A DNA stretch of 64,000 nt from Saccoglossus kowalevskii (taxonomy: Eukaryota; Hemichordata; Enteropneusta; Harrimaniidae). The position numbers and the translations under genes were made by a program. Under the pieces are notes generated by a model. It did not search any database. It saw only the letters and a program-made list of their open reading frames with translations, and was not told the origin of the DNA. The stretch is taken from NCBI RefSeq assembly GCF_000003605.2, contig NW_003139319.1:87326-151325 (forward strand), read 5' to 3'. This document shows positions 48,501 to 59,940 of this stretch, piece after piece; position 1 is the first letter of the stretch; each line of letters begins with the position of its first letter.

Positions 48501-49757
48501 CACATTACTCCCGCATCTTTTCGTCCGAGTACAGAAATACGAAGTCACTTATAATACACGGCTGTTCACTCAGCACATGAGTAAATGCACTACTAATTAT
48601 GCTATTGCTATGTATTGTGTAAAAGTTTTGCAAAAGTAATTGAAATGTAATTCAAATCTGTCATCAAATCTGTTGGCATTTCTTGGCAACGATAGCAATA
48701 GTTTTATTGAATTGCAGCTGTCATATGCATATCTCGAACATATATTCTTTTAAATATTTAGCAGTCTGGGTGATTAGATAGTACATTTATATAATGTTCA
48801 CGTTACTATATAACAAGAAGTCGAGGGGCCCCAATTTGCAATCTTAGACGTTGCAGTCTGCGTGGGTAATTATCATCGAGATAATAGTATGTCTCAATGT
48901 CCCGAGGCTTTGCTAGCGGCAAATAAATAACAATACTTGAATGTGACGTCATGTACTATTGTAAGTAAGTATCAAAACAATTGTTGTCATGTGTATGATA
49001 TTATATTTTGGAAAAACATTATATTACGTTCATACAGTACATCATTGAGTAGACTTGAAAAATAAAAAAAATGGAAACTACCAAATTTGTATTTGTTGCC
49101 ATCGCTATGAGAGATAAACATTGGATGAATTACAATTTTGTCTTTGCTTAGATATTTATTTTTCGAACATGTGTCTATGTAGTGAAGTAAACCTTGGCAG
49201 CTAAGTTTGACTATATGGTTTGTGTCTGGGTATGATACACCCCAGGCACCATTCACTTGAAAATAAGGTATAACGTATAATTCTTTTCGTCACGAATCTC
49301 TAATTTTTTCAAATTCAGTAGACTCTAAAGCTTCATTTCTCAGTTACCATGGGTACATAAATACGCTGCAATATATATCATATCATGTAAAAACGCATCA
49401 CTGAACGGTCTCGAAAGATTGTCCCGTTGATAAAGCAATCGATTTTTCATGTGACTGATTACACTGCTTTCCTCGCATTTACTCCTCGACTTTCTTTAAA
49501 TCTCTTCGGGAGTTGATTGAAGGCCAATGACCTATGTTTCCATTATTACGATATATATTACATCGTCCTACTTATGTGTGCATTCAACAATCAGTAATTC
49601 AGCTTAAATAAAGCGTTGATCAAACTGTTTATCTTTAAATGGAATTCTGATTTTGGTGTACGTGGGGGGAATTATGTCTTAACTTTTTGGAATGTGTATT
49701 ATATGTAAATATCATTACACAGATATGTGTATTGCATGTAAATATATTTACACTGGT
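45556..49757. other. noncoding stretch up to the second gap
   Basis: CRE palindromes TGACGTCA at 47032-47039 (with an adjacent TTACGTCA) and at 48944-48951. A phrase near 46178 (ATTCACCATGGTAACGAC) resembles one near 2620 (ATTCACCATGGCAACGC); both are X-box-like. No gene is called. Confidence 0.5.
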
Positions 49758-50717
49758 NNNNNNNNNNNNNNNNNNNNNNNNNNNNNNNNNNNNNNNNNNN
49801 NNNNNNNNNNNNNNNNNNNNNNNNNNNNNNNNNNNNNNNNNNNNNNNNNNNNNNNNNNNNNNNNNNNNNNNNNNNNNNNNNNNNNNNNNNNNNNNNNNNN
49901 NNNNNNNNNNNNNNNNNNNNNNNNNNNNNNNNNNNNNNNNNNNNNNNNNNNNNNNNNNNNNNNNNNNNNNNNNNNNNNNNNNNNNNNNNNNNNNNNNNNN
50001 NNNNNNNNNNNNNNNNNNNNNNNNNNNNNNNNNNNNNNNNNNNNNNNNNNNNNNNNNNNNNNNNNNNNNNNNNNNNNNNNNNNNNNNNNNNNNNNNNNNN
50101 NNNNNNNNNNNNNNNNNNNNNNNNNNNNNNNNNNNNNNNNNNNNNNNNNNNNNNNNNNNNNNNNNNNNNNNNNNNNNNNNNNNNNNNNNNNNNNNNNNNN
50201 NNNNNNNNNNNNNNNNNNNNNNNNNNNNNNNNNNNNNNNNNNNNNNNNNNNNNNNNNNNNNNNNNNNNNNNNNNNNNNNNNNNNNNNNNNNNNNNNNNNN
50301 NNNNNNNNNNNNNNNNNNNNNNNNNNNNNNNNNNNNNNNNNNNNNNNNNNNNNNNNNNNNNNNNNNNNNNNNNNNNNNNNNNNNNNNNNNNNNNNNNNNN
50401 NNNNNNNNNNNNNNNNNNNNNNNNNNNNNNNNNNNNNNNNNNNNNNNNNNNNNNNNNNNNNNNNNNNNNNNNNNNNNNNNNNNNNNNNNNNNNNNNNNNN
50501 NNNNNNNNNNNNNNNNNNNNNNNNNNNNNNNNNNNNNNNNNNNNNNNNNNNNNNNNNNNNNNNNNNNNNNNNNNNNNNNNNNNNNNNNNNNNNNNNNNNN
50601 NNNNNNNNNNNNNNNNNNNNNNNNNNNNNNNNNNNNNNNNNNNNNNNNNNNNNNNNNNNNNNNNNNNNNNNNNNNNNNNNNNNNNNNNNNNNNNNNNNNN
50701 NNNNNNNNNNNNNNNNN
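49758..50717. other. assembly gap (960 N)
   Basis: A run of N. ORFs spanning it are artefacts. Confidence 0.99.
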
Positions 50718-51563
50718 TATGTATTATATGAGCATACGGTTGCAACAAGCTACTTCTTTTCTCATTGGTTAGCTACATCGTCGTAACGTCGACCTCTTTA
50801 CGGCACCCTTAAACCAAATAAAGTGGTTTGTACCGTTAACGTGTATGAGCGACTTTACTTCGACACAAAAGTTCGTTATGAACAACTAGTCATTAAACTA
50901 CTTTCATAATATAATCGGATTCGAACACAAATCGTAAATCAAACCGCGTTTGATACATATAAATGTACGCCGTAACACGTGCTTATGGTTTTTGAATGAA
51001 TCTTCCCTGAAAACTTAATATCAAATCATAATTGCGGGTAAGCCATCAGAGATCTACACTATACCGAGGGTATATTCTATGTCTGCCAATAATCCACAAT
51101 AATAAACAAGTATATTTGGGGTTGGCAAAAAACACTCTTGACTGGTTTGCAAGTAAATTTATGAAGCTTGTGGATTAAACTAAACAACACAGTTGGCAAG
51201 CAAGTATGGTATGCAAACAAGCAAGCTGACAATAGCAAACCATTTTCCAGTAAAAAAAAACAGCTTGTTTTGGCTTGAGGGTATTCTAAATTACAGATTT
51301 CTTGTATTGTGAATCATAGCATAGGCTGAAAATACTATTGTACCAAACATACGATAAAAGATTGTCACTGTTTGTGTATGAAATGTACATGTTTGTTATA
51401 TTTCCATAACGTACATGCCATACTAGTCCCGTCACATAACTTTTTGTTCAGCTTGCAATGCTGATCAATGCATGGGAATTTATTTTTATTTTATTAACAA
51501 GTTAAAACGGTCGTTGTCAATGCTTTGCTTCTATGGATACAACTCCCAATGACTTTTCATTCT
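50718..51563. other. noncoding stretch
   Basis: Nothing recognised. A tRNA-like TTCGAATCC phrase on the minus strand near 50929 is not supported by a foldable cloverleaf. Confidence 0.55.
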
Positions 51564-51652
51564 GCAGCCAACTGTGTTCTAATGTGACGGAATCCAATCA
51601 ATGGACAATCAACATGATTGATTTAGATCCTGTGAATTTAATCCGCACATAA
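51564..51652 (+). CDS. candidate terminal exon, unknown protein
   Basis: Acceptor-like GACTTTTCATTCTGCAG is followed, with one leftover base, by an open frame of 28 codons starting QLCSNVTESNQWTINMIDL and ending NLIRT before TAA. The residue mix is protein-like, with a sequon NVT. The piece is short and has no recognised homology or partner exon. Very tentative. Confidence 0.18.
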
Positions 51653-53095
51653 TGTACTTTCTTGACGAAATGTGCTTAGTTCTCGTATGCGCATGCGCAT
51701 TACTGCATTATGCTTAACGTGGAGAAAACCTTAACTGTTTTTGTTTAAACATATCAACGAACCCAAATGCTTGACTGTTAATACATTCAAGTAGAAAGAA
51801 TGTAAGAATTATTGAGTATGCGAATCGCGGAGGGTTCCTGTTGTAATTCTGTTACATCGTGCGCTACGTCACAAAACTTCCACGCTTTTTATCTCCCAGA
51901 CGTCAAGACTATGTGTACGAATTTGTGTGTTTTTGACATGTCTTTCGATAACTTTAATAGAGAAGAATTATGGTTGCCTAAGGATAACCTTCCGTCCATG
52001 ACGTATTCGGCACTGTGTCGCTCTATTCACCAAAACGTTGTGAGTTGCCAAGTAACTCGGGTAAATGTATAAACTCCTCGTGACTAATACGATAAATAAC
52101 AAAGTCACGAGGTGTTCACCTCGCATGGTATCGGTGACTAGTTAAGAAAACAAATCTGAGATTTTCAATAACCTCTTCCATCGCAATAAAGAACACGAAA
52201 TGAATCACTGTAAAATCTTCATCAATATTGCGTGATGAAGACACCGCCAATATTACGATGATGCTGCAGGTGTTCGCCGTGACGACGCATACGATCTCAT
52301 TCGTTCATTATTTGTTCATAACTCATTTGTTTCGAAAACAATATGGTAATAAGATAGTCAAGATTGATAGAGAAAATATTATGTCTCGTTTTTGTTTCCA
52401 AGTAATGTATATCGACGGCGGATCATAACTAGTTAATTTCACGAAAAATGTTATGATAGAAAAAAAATATACTCAATGAACAATTGAAATTAAAATATGG
52501 TATGGAAATGTCCCCTGATGCGTATACGACTCTTCCTTTGTGAACGACTGCTTATAGTGGACAATCCAATCATACTATCATTACTGATTGAATATTTCAA
52601 ATTCATTAATATTGTCATACATCATCTCTATGGAAATAAGTAAAAATCATGTTGGCGTATCAACTGTTGCGTTGTAATGAGAATGCAAATTATGTCGAAT
52701 CAGCTGTTGTTATTGGTTTTTACTTATTTTTACGGCGAATCCTTGGAGAGACAGAGTAAAAGGTATATCAGCGAATACATGATTGATTGTGACTGTTAGA
52801 CAGAAATCGACTATTAATCTCGTAGATATCGCGTGATGTTAATTCGATGTCCAATGTAGGAGAGATTGCCTCGTACGAAGTCGGAATAGTTATTTGACAC
52901 CTGAGGCATCTTACGCAATTACGCGTTGAGAATATTGTCGTTTTCTAAAAGAGAACTTAATTAAAGCACTGAACTAGTCACTCAGACTGTTATGGAGTAG
53001 TATGTAATTATTGTAAGAAATAATAGTTTATATTACACCGAAATAATGTAGAGCAAATTACTCAAATGTATAAATTATGTTGTGTTCTATCGTAT
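51653..53095. other. noncoding stretch
   Basis: A perfect palindromic NRF-1-type site TGCGCATGCGCA lies at 51688-51699. An 86-codon ORF at 51812-52072 begins MSMRIAEGSCCNSVTSCATS. It shows no motif and no support beyond length. Confidence 0.45.
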
Positions 53096-53172
53096 TATAG
53101 TGTAGTGAAATGTAGTGTACGAGTGTAGTGAAATGTAGTGTAGTGTGGTGAAATGTAGTGTAGTATAGTGTG
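53096..53172. repeat. degenerate (TGTAG)n/(TGAAA) tract
   Basis: TGTAG units alternate with TGAAA variants over 77 bp. An older or mutated relative of the purer array 150 bp downstream. Confidence 0.85.
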
Positions 53173-53325
53173 ATTTTTGGTTTACGGGTATGTAAAACGA
53201 AATTACATTAACGGATGTAACTGATAACTTTCCCAATGAAATCCTTAGCACCCCGTTGGCAGGCCAGTCACACTGGTTCTCACTACAGGAGGTTACGATC
53301 CCCCCTGCCAAATGCTAAGAACAAC

Positions 53326-53473
53326 TGTAGTGTAGTGTAGTGTAGTGTAGTGTAGTGTAGTGTAGTGTAGTGTAGTGTAGTGTAGTGTAGTGTAGTGTAG
53401 TGTAGTGTAGTGTAGTGTAGTGTAGTGTAGTGTAGTGTAGTGTAGTGTAGTGTAGTGCAGTGCAGTGCAGTGC
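53326..53473. repeat. (TGTAG)n pentanucleotide microsatellite
   Basis: About 26 perfect TGTAG units, then three to four TGCAG variants at the right end. The one-sided variant block shows polarity of mutation or expansion. The minus-strand HYTTL-type frame is an artefact. Confidence 0.96.
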
Positions 53474-54244
53474 TTGTAAACGTGCAATGTAATTTTCAGT
53501 CTTGATTTATTACAAAGTGGACCTTACCATTTTGATAGTGGCCACTATAATATTCTACTACCTATTTAGCAGCGTTTTAAGTACAGTTTTGCGGATTTTA
53601 TTCTGAAGAATACTGGGGAAGATGAGAATGAAAGCTAGGGAGGTGTATTGGGGAAAAATAATAACTCAAGTGTGTACCATCTCAAAGGTCTCCAGTTTTG
53701 TTGAAAAAATAGTCGGTGTCTAATGCGCTTAATTTGCATACATAAAAGCAGGTGAATGTGATTGTGTCAGTAGTATCGTATTGGTATTCATTGTATCGCA
53801 TTGCATTGCATTGTTTTAAAGAATTCATGACAGAGATATTTCCATCCCATATGCCTTGGTTTAGGGCTACATAATTAGATACATTCGGCTAAATTAATTC
53901 TAATTAACCCAAAAACGAACGGTTGAGTTTAGACAGATGGTAATTTCACTGTGTACGTGCGATAACGTAGCACTGTCCCTGGCGACGGAATTATATTCAT
54001 AAATAAGTACACTATGATGGTGTCGAATATATAATAGTAAAATCAAATATATCACTTGGTGTATCCACCGTTATAACATATACATACAGGGCCAGAGTTT
54101 GTTTAACGTTATCTTGATTGTCATATATTATATTATTCGAGGCCTAACAAACAAACAAACAATCGAAACATGACAAGAAATTATTAGTGACGCAATATTG
54201 GGATTACATACGTATAATATCGATATAATAACATAATGATAATA
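53474..54244. other. noncoding stretch
   Basis: A few GCATT pentamer repeats near 53795. Otherwise nothing recognised. Confidence 0.55.
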
Positions 54245-54530
54245 TGAGGTTATCCTCGTAATAACCTTATTATTATACATCTTTTCCTTCCAAGGATACA
54301 CCATGGGAATGCCGAAATCCATTTCTTTAGAACAGAATCAGCAAACTTCTTTGTGTGGAGTCCGGTCAAACTCTGGTGGCAGCCATGTTTGTTTCTATTA
54401 TTAGAGCACGGTTACGCGTAGAATCATTCCATATTTGGAATTCGCATTTCCTTGTGAAAATACCCCGTAAAATACCGCAAAATTACGGCACGCTGTAACT
54501 TATGGCGCTACGGTGAAAGATGTATAATAA
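54245..54530 (-). mobile_element. MITE-like element, family A, copy 2
   Basis: Reverse-oriented relative of 22342-22614. Terminal inverted repeats are clear here: TTATTATACATCTTTTC at about 54269-54285, and GAAAGATGTATAATAA at 54515-54530 as its reverse complement. Outside the left repeat, ATGAGGTTATCCTCGTAATA followed by ACCTTATT is also shared with copy 1, so the true boundary may be further out. Internal palindrome ATTCCATATTTGGAATTC. No protein-coding capacity. Confidence 0.78.
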
Positions 54531-55685
54531 AAATACTAAAAATTGATATATGAATCCACGAATTCAAACCATATTCATAATGTTTTCTGCTCTTTATTCA
54601 AGTTTGTTGTTTCATCAGTGTGTTTTAAATTTATTAGAAAAAAAAATGTTAAAATTTAATCACAAAACTGAACCGTCATAATGGTATAAAGTAACAATAA
54701 TGTCCATCCATGCCAGTGCGTTATTCTTTTGTAGTAATACAGTTTTGTCGAACCGGCAACCTGCAATGTAAAAAGTGGGCGATCTTGAGTTACGGGCACT
54801 GTAACGGTGAAGTTGGCAAACATAGACAAAGCGCTCTATTCAACTGACGATAACGTTCGAAGTTATAGTCTTAAAAATAACACGCGACTGTTTCGTGGCA
54901 TTTAATAACTAACCATGTTATACTGGAAATTACCTCACGTATGTACATGACATGTTCATGACATTATCTAAGACGCAGTACGCTCGGTTGTCGGTATTAA
55001 TTATTCAAGGGAATTACATGAGGCTACTAATATGTCTCCTTTGCGGTTATAGTTTCCATAACGCATTGAAATGAGACAAGTTGGCATGACAGTACACGTC
55101 CGATTGATGGTAAGAGTATACACGCGCGCACTCACACACGACCGCCACCAAATTACTCTTCAAACGCAATGAATGAAATATAATTGATGTGTCTGTTCAG
55201 GGTCTTAAACATAGCTGACCCTACTGTCATTGGTTTTCACGGTTATCGGAACTCAGAGAACCTCATTGTGACACATTTTGATGGTTATCTGGAAAACAAT
55301 TCGGCATTACGTGTATGTGACATTTTGTGTGAAAGATATAAACGATTTGGAACTTAAATTTTAAATTAATAAGGTTCATGTGAGTTCACCGTACATTTCT
55401 TCTCGTGGATGTGTATGGAATTAAACAATCCGTGCCACTGAGGGCGCTCAAACAAATGATGATCTAATTGCAAAGAAGACAATTTAAATTGCACACTTAT
55501 GCTTGATATTGTGCAGTTTAGTATAATAAAGCAATGTAATAATTGTTTATATCACCATATTATGTAAAAATAATCCCTGCAATCTGATTGGTCTATGCAA
55601 GCAGATTTGTTACCATTTGACCATAATTGCTAAATAAGCTATTATCTGCAGATATTTGTGGTTTTAAGAAATGTTTCTTGAACTA
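54531..55685. other. noncoding stretch, nothing recognised
   Basis: AT-rich, no supported ORF. Confidence 0.55.
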
Positions 55686-56152
55686 TTAAAGTAGTTCGCC
55701 ACCATTTAAAAAAAAACATAAAGCAAGAGCGCTTGGGTCACTGTAATGTTCAAATCAGAAATCAGAATATATGGTCACCGAACTAGTTTCTCGACCTTTT
55801 CGTAGATCAAAAATGCGTGTTTTGAGTAGTTTATAATTGGTTCTTATGACAAAAACATTCGATCATTTCTCAAAATGCTAAAATAATGATATGTAGTGTT
55901 GCGAGGGCTACATAAGACTGTCACGAAAAATTGAAGAATTTTGAAGTTATTTTGAATGATGTGTTTTCATGGAATCCCGTGAAAAATGTTCCAAAATTAC
56001 GTCTTTTAAGATTATTTTGCATTATGTTTACTTGAAAACACACTCTTCTTTCCCTGTATAAATATAAACGACTCGCACGTATGTGACTCATCACTCAACA
56101 ATTTTTGAACGATTTAATGTGATCTTTTTTTAATGGCAGCGAGCTACCTTAA
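55686..56152. mobile_element. TTAA-flanked nonautonomous DNA element, family C
   Basis: TTAA at 55686-55689 and 56149-56152 bound a 459-bp segment with terminal inverted repeats of about 25 bp. Left: AGTAGTTCGCCACCATTTAA. Right, reverse complemented: GGTAGCTCGCTGCCATTAAA. Both run into A-rich stretches. There is no ORF of note inside. Similar single ends, TTAAGGTAGCGAGAAGGG near 63095 and TTTAAGGTAGCAGCAGGG near 40637, suggest more members. TTAA flanks recall piggyBac-type insertion; the superfamily is inferred. Confidence 0.68.
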
Positions 56153-57442
56153 TAATAATTATATTAATTCCAATATCTAATAAGATTGTTTTAGATGTCA
56201 ACTGAAACGCGTGTGTGATATAAAGCCCCATATACGTGAGACGTCATTTCAAATGTCCATCAAGTATCCATTAGACGAATGTTCAGACGTAGCTGAAATC
56301 GTTGTATTTTATACAATATAACATCTGTCCACAAACAACTGTTCACGTGTGTTCTATGAAGTACTCAACAATCAGATTCTCTGAAACATTAAACATCAGG
56401 CAACTGATCATTTAATAACGTATACAGACTTAGCAGCGTCGTCTGCGAGTGTACAGTGCGCATGCCCCTAAAAATAGTTCACAGTCGGGTCAGTTACATG
56501 TGTGTGAACTCGCTATAGTGCCGTATGTTTATACATATACGTATCTTGTCCAACAAAAAAGTGTCATTAAGACATAGTCCTACATTTACTCCATATGTCT
56601 TAGTATGATTTATAGTATACTGTGTTACTTTAGGAGTTAAAAGAAATACAATTACTAAAAAAGTAATTATTTAATTATAACAATATCCTTAAAAAACGGT
56701 GACAGGTGATTGTTTTCTTGAAAATAACGGTATAATATTGCATTCAATGGGTTCCGATTGACACGGCACTTAGACAAACGAGTTGTATTTCCGCATAGAA
56801 CATGACACATATCTCTGAAAAAAAATATTTAAGTTGAACATGATGACTACATCAACATCTTAAGTAATGATCAGTCATTTTATGTTGTGTGGTTAACGGA
56901 TTCAGTGTGGGAAACCTTAGTCAATATTTACAATTTTCAATTATATGTGTAGATTGGGTATTTGATGAATTCACCTTACAATTCAATCTCGTGTATTGAT
57001 AATATATATATCAGATGTTCTTCTATTAACTTTTACGTCTTCTGGAACTGCAGTAAGACAGATTGTTCGTTTTTCTTTTCTTTTTTTTATCACGTATTAC
57101 AATAAGACGTACATTTGGTGCAATACGTCTGTATGTATGTAGGAAACGGCACTAAACATACATACTTAAATTATATGATTAGGTTTCTAAATGTGTATTC
57201 GTGAGTTAATCAAACTGATTCCAAAAATAATCTCGCAAGAAGGTTCTAATATCATGGACATGGGTTCAAGTTTTTATAGTATGTTTAATATTAAACGAAT
57301 TGGTTGACGCAATGTTTTAAGTTGAAGATATCGCAACAAAGAAATCAGAATAAATACATTGGACTATGGTTTATCATTTATAATCTGAAAATACTGTTCT
57401 TATGGCGCACATATGAGTATTTATTCAACGAAACTATGACAT
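56153..57442. other. noncoding stretch, nothing recognised
   Basis: AT-rich, no supported ORF or repeat beyond short homopolymers. Confidence 0.55.
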
Positions 57443-57510
57443 TCACTAATACGAATGTACGCCGGGTGTTTTGGTTCGTGTGACAACCACTGCACATGCG
57501 CATTAGTGGT
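57443..57510. repeat. foldback related to 2671-2720
   Basis: Left arm TCACTAATACGAATGTACGC and right arm, reverse complement CCACTAATGCGCATGTGCAG, pair imperfectly around a loop of about 30 bases. The arm core CTAATACGCATGTGC is shared with the foldback at 2671-2720. Confidence 0.42.
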
Positions 57511-58203
57511 TCAGATATTGTTGTGTGTCCAACGCAACATTCTTCGTCTATGACGAGTTCTCGTCCTATGTATGATCTATAGAAAGTAGTATCGAACACC
57601 AATAATCAAAACTATAAATCACTACAACAATACACGATTTGTCGTTGTTCAATAATATAGGGTTTATATATCACAAGTTCAATTCACTTGAATATATTAC
57701 CTCACTGCCCCCCCCCCTCGTCTCCAACGTAGACGTAATATTACCATAATTTGTTGTAGACAGTAGTACACGAGGAATGAACTGGTCACAATTTTGAAAC
57801 TGGTCGTTATGACCCTGACACTATGCAAATACAATACAAGTATGTGTAAGTTCTAACTTCTGTGCAGCTGTTCCAGTGTTTGCTTTTGTAGTTTTCCAAA
57901 TACATCAACTTTATTCTGAATTTATAGTTGTCGACGAATACATTTACGAGCCCACTACTATTACACCGCAATGATACGGTCGAACATTGCAGACAAAGTG
58001 ACAATACTGAAATTCCAAACCTCCTATATAATGCTCTTCCTATTCAGTGGACACCTGGCGATAACGCCGTCATATGAATGTATGTTGTTTTCACGATATG
58101 TTCCACAAACTTTGAATATGTCATTTCGCAGGCATTTCACGTTCTGTTTTGATTTGGAAATGCTACGTCTTCAGGTTCTATCAAATTCAAATTTTACCAG
58201 GAC
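57511..58203. other. noncoding stretch
   Basis: Contains a 10-base C homopolymer at 57708-57717. No gene is called. Confidence 0.55.
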
Positions 58204-58205
58204 AT

Positions 58206-58272
<67 letters not shown>

Positions 58273-58284
58273 TTTTTTTATTTT

Positions 58285-58331
<47 letters not shown>

Positions 58332-58443
58332 TTCATTCATTCATTCATTCATTCATTCATTCATTCATTAGGTATTTAGGTATTTATTTATGTATTTAGG
58401 TATTTATTTAGGTATTTAGGTATTTATTTAGGTATTTAGGTAT

Positions 58444-58506
<63 letters not shown>

Positions 58507-58519
58507 TGTATTTAAATAT

Positions 58520-58590
<71 letters not shown>

Positions 58591-58655
58591 GGTATTTATT
58601 TAGGTATTTAGGTATTTATTTAGGTAGTTTTTTTTATTTATTTAGTTATTTATTT
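58204..58655. repeat. compound (TTTA)n array with higher-order variants
   Basis: About 450 bp: (TTTA)n at 58204-58331, interrupted once by TTTTTTATTTTTTA; (ATTC)n at 58331-58368; mixed GGTATTTA and TTTATTTA units at 58369-58445; (TTTA)n again to about 58590; then further GGTATTTA units. The reading frames across it (FIYL, HSFI repeats) are artefacts. Confidence 0.95.
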
Positions 58656-59535
58656 GTTCAGACATATGTCCTTTCTAGTATAATTATATTAAGCAATTAA
58701 AAAAACATTATTTAACTTTACTGAACCTTTTGTAGACCCTAGACTTATTTAATGTCCACTTCCTTGTATTCATAATAATGTAGTTCTGTCCATTTCTTTT
58801 ATCAAGCAGGCTCAGGCCGGTAAATTAAATTTACATTCCTTGGTTTAAATTGCCATCACATCGTCTATAGAATAAACTTCTCTCTGACGTATCAGCCACA
58901 TCAATGATTCTCGGTGTTACAATTTACGTGTTGATAGTCCAAGCTCGTATGGGCTAAATATATTATTAATGAGAAGTTTCAGTAAGTGTAAGTTAGAACA
59001 ACCCTGACGTCAGTTCGCGATGAGTTGCGCATGACATTTTGCAGTCAACTTATTATGGCAGCCAGTTATCTTGAGTCTAGGCACGATTCCGGTTACAAAC
59101 ACTTATAAAAGATGTATAAAGCTTATAGTATTGCTCGACGTCTTGCACCGTGATAATGTCCCCGTGTCTCTTCTAGTTCTATAATTGCCACTCGAGTATA
59201 TACGTCACCAAAACTATTACACCTTAGATGCACACGTACCCTTATTGTGAGCCGCGTCTACTTTCGGTGCTGAATTAGGGGTGTGATAGTTTAGCTCGAC
59301 TTGGGTCGCTTTTCATCCAGGTACAATTCATATTCGTCGTTGATGAATATCTCACAGACGGCCGTCGTCCTAATTACGTCACATGGTGAGCGTTTAATCA
59401 CAATAATGTTATATTACTACAATGTCGTGTCCAAATATATCGATGTCTGACGTATCACGATTTTTCAGAAATAAATAACATATTTACCAACTGTATTTGC
59501 TTTGAATGGGCGTCCCCAAGGATGCTTGGTATTAA
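58656..59535. other. noncoding stretch
   Basis: A CRE palindrome TGACGTCA lies at 59005-59012. No ORF is supported. Confidence 0.5.
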
Positions 59536-59940
59536 ATGTGTCTGAGATCAACCACGTTAAATATACCTATCAACTACTCAGTTGTTCTTTTTCTTTGGGC
59601 AAGGTGCTGGGAAAGTAAGAACTCCGCCGTTGTCGATATATATGTCTCGCCGCATTTAAGGTCGAGTGGCTCGTCTTGGAAGCTGAAGAGGAGAACGCTA
59701 ATAGATAAAACACGAATACAGATAACTGTGTCAGTGCCAACAAGATACAGTGTACTTTTGTCCTTGATTGCTACTTCACTCGACACTGTCGGCGGTTCCT
59801 TTTATTTAAATTACATTCAATGCCTGGCCTTGCGGTATGACCACATTCATGCAGATCACAAAAGTCTATTCAGTTCGATAATGACTAAAAAGAGCCGTTA
59901 CATAATAACGGTGTCGCAAATTTGTCTTATGACATTTTAA
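59536..59940 (+). CDS. orphan 134-codon ORF, doubtful
   Basis: The longest ATG-started frame outside the receptor and the repeats. ATG 59536 to TAA 59938-59940, 134 residues starting MCLRSTTLNIPINYSVVLFL, basic in the middle (WKLKRRTLIDKTRIQ), with no signal peptide of classic shape and no domain that I recognise. The stretch is somewhat less AT-rich than its neighbours. Without homology or a promoter it may be chance in 64 kb read in six frames. Confidence 0.18.
   Translation: MCLRSTTLNIPINYSVVLFLWARCWESKNSAVVDIYVSPHLRSSGSSWKLKRRTLIDKTRIQITVSVPTRYSVLLSLIATSLDTVGGSFYLNYIQCLALRYDHIHADHKSLFSSIMTKKSRYIITVSQICLMTF

Noticed and set aside
49687-50786. Frames of 350-360 codons across N
   Set aside because: They span the assembly gap and contain almost only unknown residues.
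50915-50950. tRNA B-box-like TTCGAATCC on the minus strand
   Set aside because: No T-arm stem, A-box or acceptor pairing around it.
53293-53487. HYTTL repeat protein on the minus strand
   Set aside because: Translation of the (TGTAG)n array.
57971-58700. LFIY/HSFI repeat proteins
   Set aside because: Translation of the compound (TTTA)n/(ATTC)n array.
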